Assembly: GCA_019828545.1 (NCBI GenBank)
Contig: JACVRA010000108.1
Location: 1-60,911 of the forward strand
Direction: 5' to 3'
DNA: 60,911 nt
Origin: Paracamarosporium sp. OC-R06-R3
Lineage: Eukaryota > Ascomycota > Dothideomycetes > Pleosporales > Didymosphaeriaceae
A program made the translations under genes and the position numbers. Shown here piece after piece: positions 33,783-44,778 of the stretch (position 1 is its first letter; each line of letters begins with the position of its first letter). The notes under the pieces are model-generated. The model was not told the DNA's origin, made no database searches, and saw only the letters and a list, made by a program, of their open reading frames with translations.

Positions 33783-34892
33783 CTATACCTGTTTATCAGA
33801 ATCATCACCATGCCCCTCCAAAACCTCCAATCCCGGCATCTTCTCAACCTCTTCCTCATCCCTGCTTATAAAACCATCCTTCAAAAACCATGGAAACACT
33901 AAATGTAACCACCGGTAAAACAACTGCACCAACGTCCTCATTCCATCTGTCAACTCCCTCCACTCCTCCATCTTTCTTATCCCCCCCAACGAACCCTTAT
34001 ACAACCTCCCGGCTATCCCCAAACAATCAAGCCCAAGATCACCCAGAAATTCAAAGTGATTGAAAGTATCGAATAAGAAGATGCGCGTCTGCTTAAGTAC
34101 TAGCTCGAGCGTCACATCCTGCTCGTACGATAAAGTGAGAAGCCGGGAGAACACGTGCGGACCGAGCGTGGAAAGGAAACCCTGAAGGAAAACGAGGGTT
34201 TGGAAGATAGCTGGCTCTGAGCCTGCGCGCGCTTTTACGCAGCCTAGTCGTAGACGCTTGATCTCAGGTGGCTCAACGGCCTGTCTCAGCCGTGAAATGT
34301 GATGCGCGAGGAATTTTTCCGCGGTTCTGTACGGGTTTGTATTTGGATTTGCTACATCGTCGGTCGATGTTAATGACTGTAAAAGCAAAGCCGAAGCGTC
34401 CAGCTCGGCTGTGGTAGTTGGTAGAATTATGCCATCAGCCGCACTTAGCTTATTGTTATCGGGCGCGGTGATGCTAATACTGCACTTTACAATCTTCTTT
34501 TCCTCTGGCTTTGCCTTCACCGTACACTCATACACTGCCTTCCCCAGCCTCTCCAGCTTCCCTAAATCTGCCTCGAGAACTTGCGCGAAGGCATTAACCA
34601 GCGTACTCTCTGTAACTCTCCCATAGCAGATGCATATACTCTGCGACGTGACATTATAATACACTGTTCCTCGTGTGCGTGGTACCATATTTTTGGCCGA
34701 GGACGCAAGGGTAGGAAAGGGAGTGTAGATTGTTTCGCCCGCAACTACGACGTGCAGGTAGAAGCTTTCAAAAGGCAGAAATGATAATACGCCGGTGACT
34801 ACATCGGGATTCTGTTGGTGGAGTAGGTGGATGCGGAAGGAGAGTGAGGGCGATGGACCACGGAGTTCGAGTATGGACGGTAGAGATGTCAT
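33783..34892 (-). CDS. Uncharacterised protein, tentatively of the cucumopine-synthase helical-bundle type
   Basis: A single exon of 369 codons from the Met at 34892. The N-terminal third looks like a small beta-rich, cyclophilin-like domain (PRTRGTVYYNVTSQSICICY, then GRVTES). The C-terminal two thirds is mostly helical (FLQGFLSTLGPHVFSRLL, then FDTFNHFEFLGDLGLDCLG and LVQLFYRWLHLVFPWFLKDG). From memory this arrangement fits proteins annotated as DUF3830-like with a cucumopine-synthase C-terminal helical bundle, an enzyme family first known from Agrobacterium opine synthesis. I cannot confirm it without a profile search. The reading frame also extends upstream to 35081, but that part looks like leader sequence. 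Confidence 0.5.
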   Translation of the reverse strand: MTSLPSILELRGPSPSLSFRIHLLHQQNPDVVTGVLSFLPFESFYLHVVVAGETIYTPFPTLASSAKNMVPRTRGTVYYNVTSQSICICYGRVTESTLVNAFAQVLEADLGKLERLGKAVYECTVKAKPEEKKIVKCSISITAPDNNKLSAADGIILPTTTAELDASALLLQSLTSTDDVANPNTNPYRTAEKFLAHHISRLRQAVEPPEIKRLRLGCVKARAGSEPAIFQTLVFLQGFLSTLGPHVFSRLLTLSYEQDVTLELVLKQTRIFLFDTFNHFEFLGDLGLDCLGIAGRLYKGSLGGIRKMEEWRELTDGMRTLVQLFYRWLHLVFPWFLKDGFISRDEEEVEKMPGLEVLEGHGDDSDKQV

Positions 34893-35626
34893 TGTGGAGA
34901 GATGCGTTGAACAGAATGGAGGTGTTGGAAGGATATGTAGCACTGTAAAGCTGTCAAATGAATCATCCAGAGTCTGGCTCCTGATATGCCAATCTATCGT
35001 TATTGTTTCTAGGCATTGACCCCAGCCCGATGCACTTGTACGAAGAGCGTTACGGGGGCTTGTCGGAGCGTAACCGAACAAAATTGCCCGTTACGGTATA
35101 GCATGTGTACGTAGCCTTATCGATGATGCTGAGCTACTTCCGCTTGTGGGGCCAAAGCGCAATGGTGCATGTAATATTATTACGCATAAGGCTTTTATGT
35201 CGAACGACTCCACTTGAGAGAGACCAATCGATATCAACGATGAGGTGGTGATGGTATGCGACCAGATGCCAAGCGGAGCACCCACAGATTGCCACGAACA
35301 CGCTTCCTCTTATTTTAATCAGGATGGCAAAACTATTTCTCGATGTAGACCTAGCAATTGAATGCCTCTTCAGACCTGTAAAGACGAGCCCACAACGTGC
35401 ACGGGTCTGCGTGGCAAGCGTCAGACTCTTAATTTCGAACTCTATCGATGACAATGCAGCGTCAAGCTCCAGAAAGAACTACAAGACGAAATGGTACATT
35501 AAGTGCGTCATCAGCGGACAAAGCCAGAAACTAAAAAACGTCTGAATCTGAGAAGCGATCTCAAGGAGATGCTCCCATGCTTTTCTCTATAACCGATATT
35601 CATACATCCATCCAGCCATCCCAATC
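34893..35626. other. Intergenic, no recognisable gene
   Basis: About 730 bp; nothing supported beyond the promoter of the gene on its left and the 3' end of 5-oxoprolinase on its right. Confidence 0.4.
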
Positions 35627-38600
35627 TCATTCCGGCACCCCCCAACCCCCGCCACCAGGCGTATTAATCACCATCCTCTCTCCCACTCTTAGATTAACAA
35701 CTGCCTGACCCCCCAAGCGAATCTTATCAAAGCCCCCCTCGTCATTCAATCTCATGACAAAATTCTCCCCACACTTCCCATCTTCACCCCCCTCCATACC
35801 ATACGGTCTGAACACACGTCTCTCACTAAGAATACTCGATTTAAGCGGTATTCTTGCTTCGACCTCTCTTGTCACACCATCGCCTCCATTCCATTTCCCC
35901 TTGCCCCCAGTCCCACGATTGATGCAGTGTCTTCTTAGAATAACAGGGGTACGTTTCTCAATGACTTCCACGTCTGTGATGCGTGTGTTGGTGGAGTGGA
36001 CGTGGACGCCTGATTCGCCGTGCCATCCTGGGCCGGCACCAGAGCCACCACCGATCGATTCACCGTAGTTCCAGCCTGCTTCGATCTTGCCAGCAGCATT
36101 GCGACCGCCCATACCCCAGCCGAAGCTACTTGCACATCCTTGAGACGCAGCCACGCGGCTGAATGCTCGCAGTATAACGTCGATAACCCGCTGCGAAGCC
36201 AATGTGCTGCCGCAGATAGCGACAGAAGAAGTAGGGTTCAAAACCGATCCTCGAGGGACTTTGATTTCTACCGGTGTCAAGCACCCCTGGTTGAGAGGGA
36301 TCTCAAGGTTGATCAAACACCGGATACAGTAGATAGCTGCTGAATGTGAGATGGAAATAGGACAATTGATATTGCTCCACCCTTGTTCACCTGTTCCCGC
36401 GAAATCGAAGACAGCTGAGCCTGTTTTCGGGTCGACAGTGACTTTGAGTTTGAGCTCAGTCCCGTTATCGAAATGATCGGTTGCAGAGAGGACCAGGCCG
36501 TCAGGATGATCTTTAGCGAGGTCTTTCAGAAATCTACGCACGGTAAATTCAGCGTTGGCTTGGATACCACTCATATATCTGTGTACAGTTGGGAGAGAGA
36601 ACTCATTGCAGAGCTTCTGCAAAAGTAGAATTCCACGTTGGTTCGCAGATATTTGTGCTTTAAGATCTGATATGTTGTCTTGGATACGGCGGGTAGGACT
36701 GCAGTCAGGAAAGTTACCCGCAAGGTTGAATACTTCGCGGACTTCTTCTTCGAGAAATTGTCCGTTGCTGACAATCTTCATCGATTTGACGTTCAATCCT
36801 TCTTCCCAGAGCTCTTTAGAATCAGGCATCATAGACGTGATCCCTTTACCACCTGGAGGGGTCGTCAGCTTTTGCTAAGAAAGATGGCCGAATCAGCTTG
36901 AAACTTACCGATATCAGTGTGGTGCCCCCGGCTAGCGGTGTAAAAAGCAATTTGGTCGTCGTAGAACACAGGTGTGATGACGGTCACGTCCGGAAGGTGG
37001 GTACCTCCCCACTCTGGGTGATTGGTCATTAACACATCACCACTCTTAAGCTTGCCAAGCCAGTGATGGTGTTGCGATTGAATAGCCATCTGCATGCTTC
37101 CAAGATGGATAGGGATGTGTGGGGCGTTAGCGACAAGTTGGCCATCTGGTGAGAAGATAGCGCAGGAAAAGTCCAGCCGTTCCCTGATACTAGTCGATAT
37201 CGCCGTTCTTTGGAGTGTGTTGCCCATCTGCTCTGCAATAGACATAAAACGATGTGCAAAGATAGATAACTGAATTGGGCTAAACTCGTCGCTTGGTCCC
37301 TCTTTCTGCAGCGCGGAGCGGTCAACCTTCTCGATAACGACGTGATTGGGCAAAATGTAGCCACGGAATCGCGGCTCAACGAAGATAGTCTGGGTTTCAT
37401 CCAAGATCAAGGCAGGCCCATCGACTATAGTTCCCTTCTTGGCTGTAGCTAAGCGAATTATGCTGACATCATGCCAGGCCCCATCCACGTAGACCTTCTG
37501 TTGTTCTGTCGTAGCTGCTTTTCGGCATTCCACCTGGGCGCGTTTCAAGGCTTCGGTGGGTGGGATGTCCTCCCCTACAGCGCCGGCACTTCCAACGCCT
37601 CTAACCTGAATGGAGTCGATGACGATCTTTCGTTCCAGATTAAAAGCGAACTCGCGTAGATGCTCGGAGATGAAAGCCGTGGCATAGTCGCCATCCGCGG
37701 GTCTAGAGATGATCAGATTCGTGTCGGTGCCGAAGTACCTTAGACTGAGCGATTCATCGTATCGTATCGACTTGTCTCTAGCGCCCTGCTCAACTAGCTC
37801 ATTGCGTACTTTCTCTCTGAGACCCTCTAGTTTGCCATCGATCACAAGGAGATCTTCGGTGGTAAGGTCGCTCGCGTGGGGTTCTGCTGCCTCGTACTGC
37901 AATTGCGCCATTGAAATGCCATATGCTGACAACAAAGATGACCATTTATGAATCAAGATGCGCTCGATACCAAGCTTGTCAGCGATAGAGCACGCATGTT
38001 GTCCTCCTGCACCTCCAAAGCTAACCAGATCGTGTTTCTCGGGTGCGTAGCCTCTAGCTTCAGTCGTATTCCGGATAGGTCGGCTCATCGTCTCGTTCGC
38101 AACGTTGAGGAAGCCTAAGGCGACATCCTCAGGGCTCAGATTCTGCGCAGTCTGAGCATTGAACTCATCAGTGATCTCTCGAAACTTTTTCTTGACGATC
38201 TCTGTATCGAGCGGTTGGTCGGCGTTCTCGCCAAAGATAGCAGGGAAAGAAGAGAGATCTAGTCTTCCAAGGAACAGATTGGCATCTGTGACAGTCAAGG
38301 GGCCGCCTTTTCTATAGCTTGCGGGACCCGGAAACGCGCCGGCGCTTTCGGGCCCGACGACTAGTAGGCCATTCCTGGCAAACAATATCGAACCACCTCC
38401 AGCAGCAACCGTCTGGATATTTAGCATTGGGACGGCAATCGTGCGGTCAGCAATACGAGTTTCTGTAAGGTGGTCGTACTTGCCGTCATAGCGGCAGACA
38501 TCTGTGCTTGTGCCTCCCATGTCGAAACCAATAAGTGGCGTAGCCTCGCACCTGTTATAGCAAGACTGCGCAATGCCCACGACACCGCCCGCAGGTCCGC

Positions 38601-39633
38601 TCAGCAGTGCTTCATTTCCACGGAACTTTTGAGCGTGCTTGAGGCCACCGTCCGAGCACATGAACTCAACGCGTTGCGGGAGGACGCGAAATCCGGACTC
38701 AAAGTTCTCGACATAGCGTCTGATTACTGGATACAGGTAGGCTTCTGAACAGACCGATATGCTTCGGCGTAGGAATTTGATGACTGGACTGGCTTCGCTG
38801 GAAATAGTGACATACTTGAACCCAACTTCCCTCGCTATGGCCTCAACGGTCTTCTCGTGCGCAGGATACAGATAAGAGTGTAGGAAGGCGATAGCGAGCG
38901 ATGAATACCCTTGAGTCTTGAGTTCCTGTAGCTGCGTGCGAACGCGGTCAGTGTCGACCCTCTTGAGGACCCTGATGATCTCCCCGCTGCGTGTACGGAC
39001 GACATCTGGATCTGATAAGACCGCCTTCTTGTCTAAAGGTGCAGGGTTCAAATCGTAATCCTCGACGGTGATGCGCTCATCAATCTCGATGACGGTATGG
39101 TGAAGCGCTTTTGCCTTTTTGACGTCCAGGTCGAAGAGCTTCTGGCGAGTCTGGTCCCCAATCACGCAAACATCTCTGAAGCCTGTGGCATGTTAGCAGT
39201 TGGGCTGGCGAGATGGCGGGTTACGTGCCCTTGGTAGCCGCAAAGGCAAACTTCTCGCCTTTCTGCTCGAGCAAAGCGTTGGTTGCGACGGTTGTGCCGA
39301 TGCGACACGATGCTGTGACGCGGTTAGTAGGACGCAGCTCGATCACGTGCAAACGCATGACGCACTAATGCTCGAACCGTCGAGCTTCTCGCCCAGAGGA
39401 ATGGAGCGACCCTCGGCCATCTCCAACACTCTTCTGATGGCCTCGGTCGGCGCATCAGCATAGTTGGCTGGGTCCTCGGAAAGAAGTTTGAAGATGATGG
39501 TGTCGCGCCCTGGGATGTTTGCAATCACGTCGCAAAAGGTACCGCCGCGGTCAATAGCGATCGAGACGCCGGCCGACTGTCCCCGCAACTCAGGCGTCTC
39601 CGGCACTTCGGACACATCGAGAAAGGGAGCCAT
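35627..39633 (-). CDS. 5-Oxoprolinase (ATP-hydrolysing), fused HyuA-HyuB type
   Basis: Exons 39633-39366, 39312-39229, 39182-36909 and 36852-35627 join to 1283 aa, the usual length of eukaryotic 5-oxoprolinases, which open L-pyroglutamate to L-glutamate with ATP in the cytosol. The N-terminal hydantoinase-A half begins with the phosphate-binding [13 protein letters not shown]. It continues with [40 protein letters not shown] and [18 protein letters not shown]. The HyuB half holds [46 protein letters not shown] and the C-terminal [11 protein letters not shown]. Intron 2 best fits a GC-AG pair (39183-39228), which restores KGFRDVC; a GT-AG alternative (39176-39224) costs the conserved FR. Divergent from an MFS permease 490 bp away. 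Confidence 0.95.
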
Positions 39634-39756
39634 GCCGTGTGTCGTATGTCTGGAGCTCGTCGCTCGACGCAGTATTATATGCACATGTGCGTATGCATAT
39701 GCGTGCGCGTTCCCTCGTTGGAAAGTGGAGCCTTCGACAAACAGTGCGCGCGCGAT

Positions 39757-39769
39757 CGGGGTGGCTCCG
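39757..39769. promoter_or_regulatory. CGG-N7-CCG candidate Zn2Cys6 operator, site 1
   Basis: Reads CGGGGTGGCTCCG. Inverted CGG triplets with a fixed spacer are the typical target of Zn2Cys6 dimers. It lies about 125 bp upstream of the 5-oxoprolinase start. Confidence 0.4.
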
Positions 39770-39986
39770 AAAGGTGTTGCTTGATGCAGCAAAGTGCTTT
39801 AACTGGAGACACTACGCCGATATCTCGAACTAACGTCTGTGATAGTGTGCCGTGCAGGATAACGTTTCGCGATTTTCCCGCCTACGCTCAGCCAAAACAG
39901 GAAATTCATGTCGGGTGCTGTCCCGCGATAACACTTGCGCCCTTCACCGTCCACCCCAGGTGCGCTCAAGCTCGCCTCCGCTTCAT

Positions 39987-39999
39987 CGGGGTGTCCCCG
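39987..39999. promoter_or_regulatory. CGG-N7-CCG candidate Zn2Cys6 operator, site 2
   Basis: Reads CGGGGTGTCCCCG, same spacing and same first seven bases as site 1, about 125 bp upstream of the permease start. The two sites sit almost symmetrically in the shared promoter. Confidence 0.4.
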
Positions 40000-40122
40000 C
40001 AGTCTCATTCGTCTTATCTCGAGCCGTATCAGTATCCTAGCTCCAAAAGCATATTTAGTTACACCTTCTGATGGCCTCCTGAGGGCCTCAATTTGAGCCT
40101 GCAGTCTTTGACTTTCTTCATC

Positions 40123-41652
40123 ATGGCTAACAACAACGAGCATCCTCACTTGGATGCCGACCAGGCGGACATGAAGCGGGAGCTCGACGAATCCACCGTG
40201 TCTGTTGCTGAGGAAGAGAGCTGCGAAAGAAAGAATTTCAGCAAAAGGGTGCTCGCTATCATCTGGGACTCCCTTGATAAATCGCCTGAAGAACGCAAGT
40301 TCATCCGCAAGGTCGACATCTGGATCATGTCCTACATCTGCGTTGCCTACTTTGTCAAGTATCTTGATCAGACAAATGTCCGCACACCTTTCCTTCGGCC
40401 CGCATCGTTCTTGAGTATCAATCAAACGCTGATCTCGTTATAGGTCATCAACGCCTATGTCTCCGGCATGAAGGAGGATCTCCAAATGAGTGGCAACGAT
40501 TACAACTTGCTCCAGACCTATTTTACCGTTGGCTATGTCCTAGGAAATCTACCATCGCAGATCATCATGACCAAGATTCGCCCATCGATCTGGCTCCCTA
40601 CTCTCGAATTTATCTGGGGTGGGCTCGTTATGGTCATGGCCTCAGCTAAGAACGTTCAAACCCTCTACGCTCTCCGCTTCTTCATCGGTTTTCTCGAAGC
40701 ATCGTCCTACCCTGGCATAATATCTCTTCTAGGGAATTGGTACACTCCACAAGAGCTGGGGAAACGCTCTTGCATCTTCATCGCTAGCTCGGCAGTCGCC
40801 CAGATGTTTTCGGGCTATCTGCAAGCCGGATTGTACTCCGGCATGGACGGCAAGCACGGTCTCCGCGCCTGGCAATGGCTATTCATCTTCGATGGCATCA
40901 TTAGCATCCCCGTAGCTCTGCTGGGCTATGCGGCCATTCCCGACAGTCCCACCACGTCCAAAGCGCGCTGGCTCAAGCCGCACCAGAAGCGCATGGCCAT
41001 TGCCCGCATGGAACTTTGCGGTCGTAAGCCTCCAGGCAAGCTGACGTGGAAGGTATTTCGCGACATCATCTACACCTGGCCTGTTTATCTGTTCTCCATC
41101 ATCTTTGCATGCCAGCTAATCGGCAATCGCATCTACAACTTCTTTCCTATCTATCTCAAAGATACCGGCCGCTACACGGTGGAGCAGGTTAACATCATTC
41201 CTACCGCTGGCTTCGGCATCCAAGTCATTACGACGCTCATCTACGCGTGGTTAAGCGATGGATTCCGCACTCGAGCCCCGATCGTCGTCCTGGCTGCGGG
41301 GATTTCAGCAATCGGTTGCATTATCCTTAGTATCTACCCGGAGCACAACCATGCCGCTATGATGGCTGGTTGGCTGCTGACGTACGGTCAGATGGGCGCG
41401 TCGGCTTTGATCTTGTCTTACCTTCAAGAACTGCTCACATTTTCGACGGAGCAGCGGATGGTTACAATTGGTTTTGTTGAGACTTTCGGTTTTGCTATGA
41501 ATGCTTGGGTTATACTACTCGCTTATAATAGCGCCGAGGCCCCAAGGTTCAGTATAGGGTATCAGATGGCGCTCATGTTCTTCCTGATAGAAATGGTGGG
41601 CATCATGGTCATCTGGGCCTGTGCCCAGAAGTGGCCTCCCAAAGCTTCGTAG
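40123..41652 (+). CDS. MFS permease of the allantoate/anion:cation symporter (Dal5-like) family
   Basis: Exons 40123-40377 and 40444-41652 join in phase 0 across a 66-bp intron inside the family motif YLDQTN-VINAYVSGMKEDL, giving 487 aa. About twelve TM segments are visible, with the fungal ACS-family features NDYNLLQTYFTVGYVLGNLP, LRFFIGFLEASSYPG, WYTPQELGKR and RAWQWLFIFDGI. Members import allantoate, ureidosuccinate, pantothenate, nicotinate or small peptides with protons at the plasma membrane. The divergent 5-oxoprolinase and the following Zn2Cys6 factor suggest a substrate such as 5-oxoproline or a related cyclic or N-acyl amino compound; that is inference. The ATG at 40123 starts the acidic cytosolic N-tail. 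Confidence 0.93.
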
Positions 41653-41800
41653 CTATTCACAACATAAGGTATGTCGACAAGTTAAGGATCATGCGCACTG
41701 TACTAGTTAGTTACGTAGGGCTCAGACTTTGTTGTAAACTATGGGAGCATGTTGGAAATTGTATCTAACTCATGGAAAGATAGGAGCAGGTTGCACATAA

Positions 41801-42293
41801 AGGCCTGTTCGGTCAAATCATGGCCTGATCTGATCTGTGGACGGATTCAGTAAAGCGGTTGCCAAGGCATTTCAAAGGTCCTAAAACGCACCTAAGATCA
41901 GCCTTGACGCATGCAAATACAACCGTGTTCGGTAGAATGAACATTCTAGATCACGTGAGGAAGTTTTGATCACGTTTCTCATTCACGTGACTCTAGAGAG
42001 GCTCCTATTGCTGGGTGGCCAGTGCTCAATCAGATCAAAAACAGCTCAACACCTGTTTTTTCACACGGCCCATCTGATTTGGATGAAAGGAGGTAAGTAT
42101 TCTACAAAATAGGCTAGCTGTAAGCACTATTAAGGGGAAAAGTCGTGAACAAATATAGCGGCAATCTGCCCATCAAGAATGACGACAAAATCATGATCTG
42201 ACCGAACACGACCATAATCTGATCTACGGAACCACTAGATTAGGAAAGGCCAAATCAGATTTCGTCCAAATCATGATTTGACCGAACAGGCTC
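41801..42293. mobile_element. PIF/Harbinger-like MITE with TAA target duplication
   Basis: The left end (from 41801) and the reverse complement of the right end (ending 42293) share CCTGTTCGGTCAAATCATG without mismatch. TAA lies immediately outside both ends (41798-41800 and 42294-42296), the three-base duplication made by PIF/Harbinger (Tourist-type) transposases. No coding capacity exists inside. Internal sub-repeats repeat the CGTGTTCGGT core (near 41924 and in reverse near 42200). A 13-14 bp CACGTG-centred hairpin lies at 41946-41996. The matching ends suggest recent movement. Confidence 0.75.
41946..41996. repeat. CACGTG-centred hairpin inside the MITE
   Basis: CTAGATCACGTGA (41946-41958) pairs with TCACGTGACTCTAG (41983-41996), one base of difference. 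Each arm carries an E-box (CACGTG), so the element may import bHLH sites into the neighbouring promoter. Confidence 0.55.
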
Positions 42294-42645
42294 TAATACT
42301 CCCGTGTCGCAGACACGAACACGTGATCACAGCTCCGCAATCACATGATTTATCCTTTTGTATCTAGTACAGCTTCAGATCCTGATCGCCTATTGAATAG
42401 TCCAAGCTCATCTGATCTCTCCTACATAGCAATAAATCAATTACTGCTCGCTGGGCCGAGTTTTCTAATCGTAGTTGCCTCAACATCCCGGAAATGCCAC
42501 TTTAGTGCTAGCGCGCAAGTGCTAGTGTGTGGGGAAAGTAGATAAGACTAATGGAGGCAAACGTGGGCATTCCCCATATAAGCGCGCGTAGTTCGTAACT
42601 GATGACACTGATTCCAGCTCTCAAGTCTACCTTCAGCTTTTCAGT

Positions 42646-44778
42646 ATGGAGAGCTACATGGATCGATTTCGTGTTCCGGGAGCGTCAACAACGTCGTCGA
42701 ATTCTAGTACCCGCGTTGCAGCGTCGCAAACAACGCCGAGCCGTATTCCTTCCTGCCAACGCTGTCGGCACTCTAAGAAGAAATGCAGTAGAACACTGCC
42801 TGAATGCTCAAATTGTGTCCATGCTGGTTTAACATGTTCGCTTAGCATCCCAGACACCACTACCAAGGAGAGCCTTCGCTCGCGCGTAGCGTGGCTGGAA
42901 GATTTCATCAACCAGCAAAACCTCTTTGAGAACGGACAAACCATTGAGCATATATCCACTGGCACCGACATTTCTGTGTCGATTCGAAAAACCCACCCGG
43001 AAAGTCAACGTGACACTACAATGGAGCACTTCACGCCTAGCCCGGCAACGACTGTTGCCCTTACTCCTGCTCCACCCACGCCATCGCTGTTGATACCGCT
43101 AGGAATCTGTCCGGATGATGGTATGACTGTTCACGAGAATGATGATGAACCGCCAGCGAAGAGAGCGCGCCTCCCCGATGAACCGCACACAAATCGACAT
43201 CCATTAAGAAATACTCCGCCCATGGCCATGCCCAGCCATGCCGGAGACCCAACCCCCCAGGCTCTCGTTGAAGCCTACTTTCTCGACGTTCATCGAGCGT
43301 ATCCCTTCATCGACCGCAGGATGGTGTTAGAAACACTACAAGCCAATGGCAACCATGCGCATCTGCTGGAAGATGGCAAGTCTACGTCTATGATCCTCTA
43401 CCTCGTTATGGCAATTGGCTTCACAAGTCTTCAACGCGCCGGCCACGTGCCTTCGACCACAGGATGGCTATTTCAGATCGATTACAAAACCATTCTCTCT
43501 GAATGCATCACGCAAGAGAGCATCAACACTGTGCAGATCTTACTTCTGCTCGCAATATACTCTGTCTTTGACTCACGTGGCTTCGCAACAAGATCGATAG
43601 TGGATGTTCTATGCAGACAGGCTATACGACTCGGCCTCACACGCCGTAACATTGTTGACAAGGGTCTCACTCAAGAAGATGCAGAGCAGAACCACCGTCT
43701 CTTCTGGAGTATATACGTGCTAGATAGCATGATCGGGGTATCGACGGGCACAGCCCTCGCCTTCGACGGCATCGGCATCAACGTCCCGTTACCATGCATC
43801 ACTGTCCAGGAATTTGGATCTCTCGATGCGGCAGAGTATACATCTATGCTCCGGGTATCACGTCACGTGATCCATCTGCGCCAACTAGAAGGCCGCGTCC
43901 TCCGAGAAATGCACAACACCAGCTTCCTACCTTGTCATACATCTGTGCGGGACCCACACCAAAATTACTCCTCCCTTGTCGAAGATCTCCGCACCGAAAT
44001 CGAAAACTGGTATTCAAACGGGTGTCTCCATTGTCTCGATCCTGCCACCGATTCCCTCCGCATCCATATCCGGATCCCCTGGCTGGCAGCCCGCTACTAC
44101 AACCTCCTACTCCTCCTGTATTACCCTTCGCAATCCAACCCCGCCGCTAAACTGCTTCCCCTCGCGGAACTAGCAGCCATCGCACAAAAACATATCCAAG
44201 CCAACCACGTGCGCTTCCAGCAACGCCAGCTCCCACTAAATCACATCACTCTTTGCCGCTTGCTCCCCGTAGCAATGGTGTTTCTTTACTGTCATAATCA
44301 TAGGAAAGCACTTGTTGCAGATTCCATATCACCTTATACAAAACACGAAGTCGATCTTTGCGCAAACATCCTTGCGTCTTTTCCCGCGCACTGGCAGCAA
44401 GCGCATCGTGCAGCTACCTCAATCAAGCAATTGGCGTCTCTCATCGAAAACGCGCATAAAAAAGCACATACTCAGATGAGCGGTACTTCACATATGTCTG
44501 GAGCTGAACTGCGGAATACGGATACAGGGTTAGACGAGGACCGCGCTTGGTGTCATGCTATAAGACTCACTCTGAATAAGCTGATGGAAGAGGTTCTTGG
44601 TCGAGGAAGTGTGTATTGTATGTTGTTGGAGGGGCATTCATCAGAAGATTGGAATTCGAGGCCCAACATATTGACGGGTGATTTTACGCCTTTATCTGGC
44701 GCTATTCAGGACCATAGGGGGTTTGCAGATAGTGAGGATTTAGTTGGTGAAGATTTATCCATTATTGATTTTTTGTAA
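42646..44778 (+). CDS. Zn2Cys6 transcription factor with fungal-specific regulatory domain
   Basis: An intact 710-codon single exon. The binuclear zinc cluster reads CQRCRHSKKKC then SRTLPEC and SNCVHAGLTC (Cys37, 40, 47, 54, 57, 64), followed by a coiled-coil dimerisation helix (SLRSRVAWLEDFINQQNLF). A disordered linker (about 90-195) precedes the fungal-specific middle homology domain, which starts near VEAYFLDVHRAYPFIDRRMV and includes NHRLFWSIYVLDSMIG. The protein should be a nuclear activator or repressor binding paired CGG triplets. Its place beside the permease and 5-oxoprolinase genes, with two CGG-N7-CCG sites between them, makes it the likely pathway regulator (inference). A MITE sits in its own upstream region. 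Confidence 0.93.
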   Translation: MESYMDRFRVPGASTTSSNSSTRVAASQTTPSRIPSCQRCRHSKKKCSRTLPECSNCVHAGLTCSLSIPDTTTKESLRSRVAWLEDFINQQNLFENGQTIEHISTGTDISVSIRKTHPESQRDTTMEHFTPSPATTVALTPAPPTPSLLIPLGICPDDGMTVHENDDEPPAKRARLPDEPHTNRHPLRNTPPMAMPSHAGDPTPQALVEAYFLDVHRAYPFIDRRMVLETLQANGNHAHLLEDGKSTSMILYLVMAIGFTSLQRAGHVPSTTGWLFQIDYKTILSECITQESINTVQILLLLAIYSVFDSRGFATRSIVDVLCRQAIRLGLTRRNIVDKGLTQEDAEQNHRLFWSIYVLDSMIGVSTGTALAFDGIGINVPLPCITVQEFGSLDAAEYTSMLRVSRHVIHLRQLEGRVLREMHNTSFLPCHTSVRDPHQNYSSLVEDLRTEIENWYSNGCLHCLDPATDSLRIHIRIPWLAARYYNLLLLLYYPSQSNPAAKLLPLAELAAIAQKHIQANHVRFQQRQLPLNHITLCRLLPVAMVFLYCHNHRKALVADSISPYTKHEVDLCANILASFPAHWQQAHRAATSIKQLASLIENAHKKAHTQMSGTSHMSGAELRNTDTGLDEDRAWCHAIRLTLNKLMEEVLGRGSVYCMLLEGHSSEDWNSRPNILTGDFTPLSGAIQDHRGFADSEDLVGEDLSIIDFL

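Larger units (their letters stand above)
39634..40122. promoter_or_regulatory. Bidirectional promoter between 5-oxoprolinase and MFS permease
   Basis: A 489-bp divergent intergenic region. It holds two sites of the form CGG-N7-CCG (39757-39769 and 39987-39999) that share the core CGGGGTG, as expected for a dimeric Zn2Cys6 activator. The adjacent Zn2Cys6 gene is the obvious candidate regulator (inference). Confidence 0.55.
41653..42645. promoter_or_regulatory. Upstream region of the Zn2Cys6 gene, carrying a MITE
   Basis: A 993-bp interval with no gene. The left half is filled by a 493-bp inverted-repeat element (41801-42293); the remaining 350 bp before the start should be the core promoter. 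No CGG-N7-CCG site was found here. Confidence 0.5.

Noticed and set aside
34893..35081. Upstream extension of the cucumopine-type gene
   Set aside because: The added 63 residues look like leader sequence and the Met at 34892 precedes the first domain-like text.
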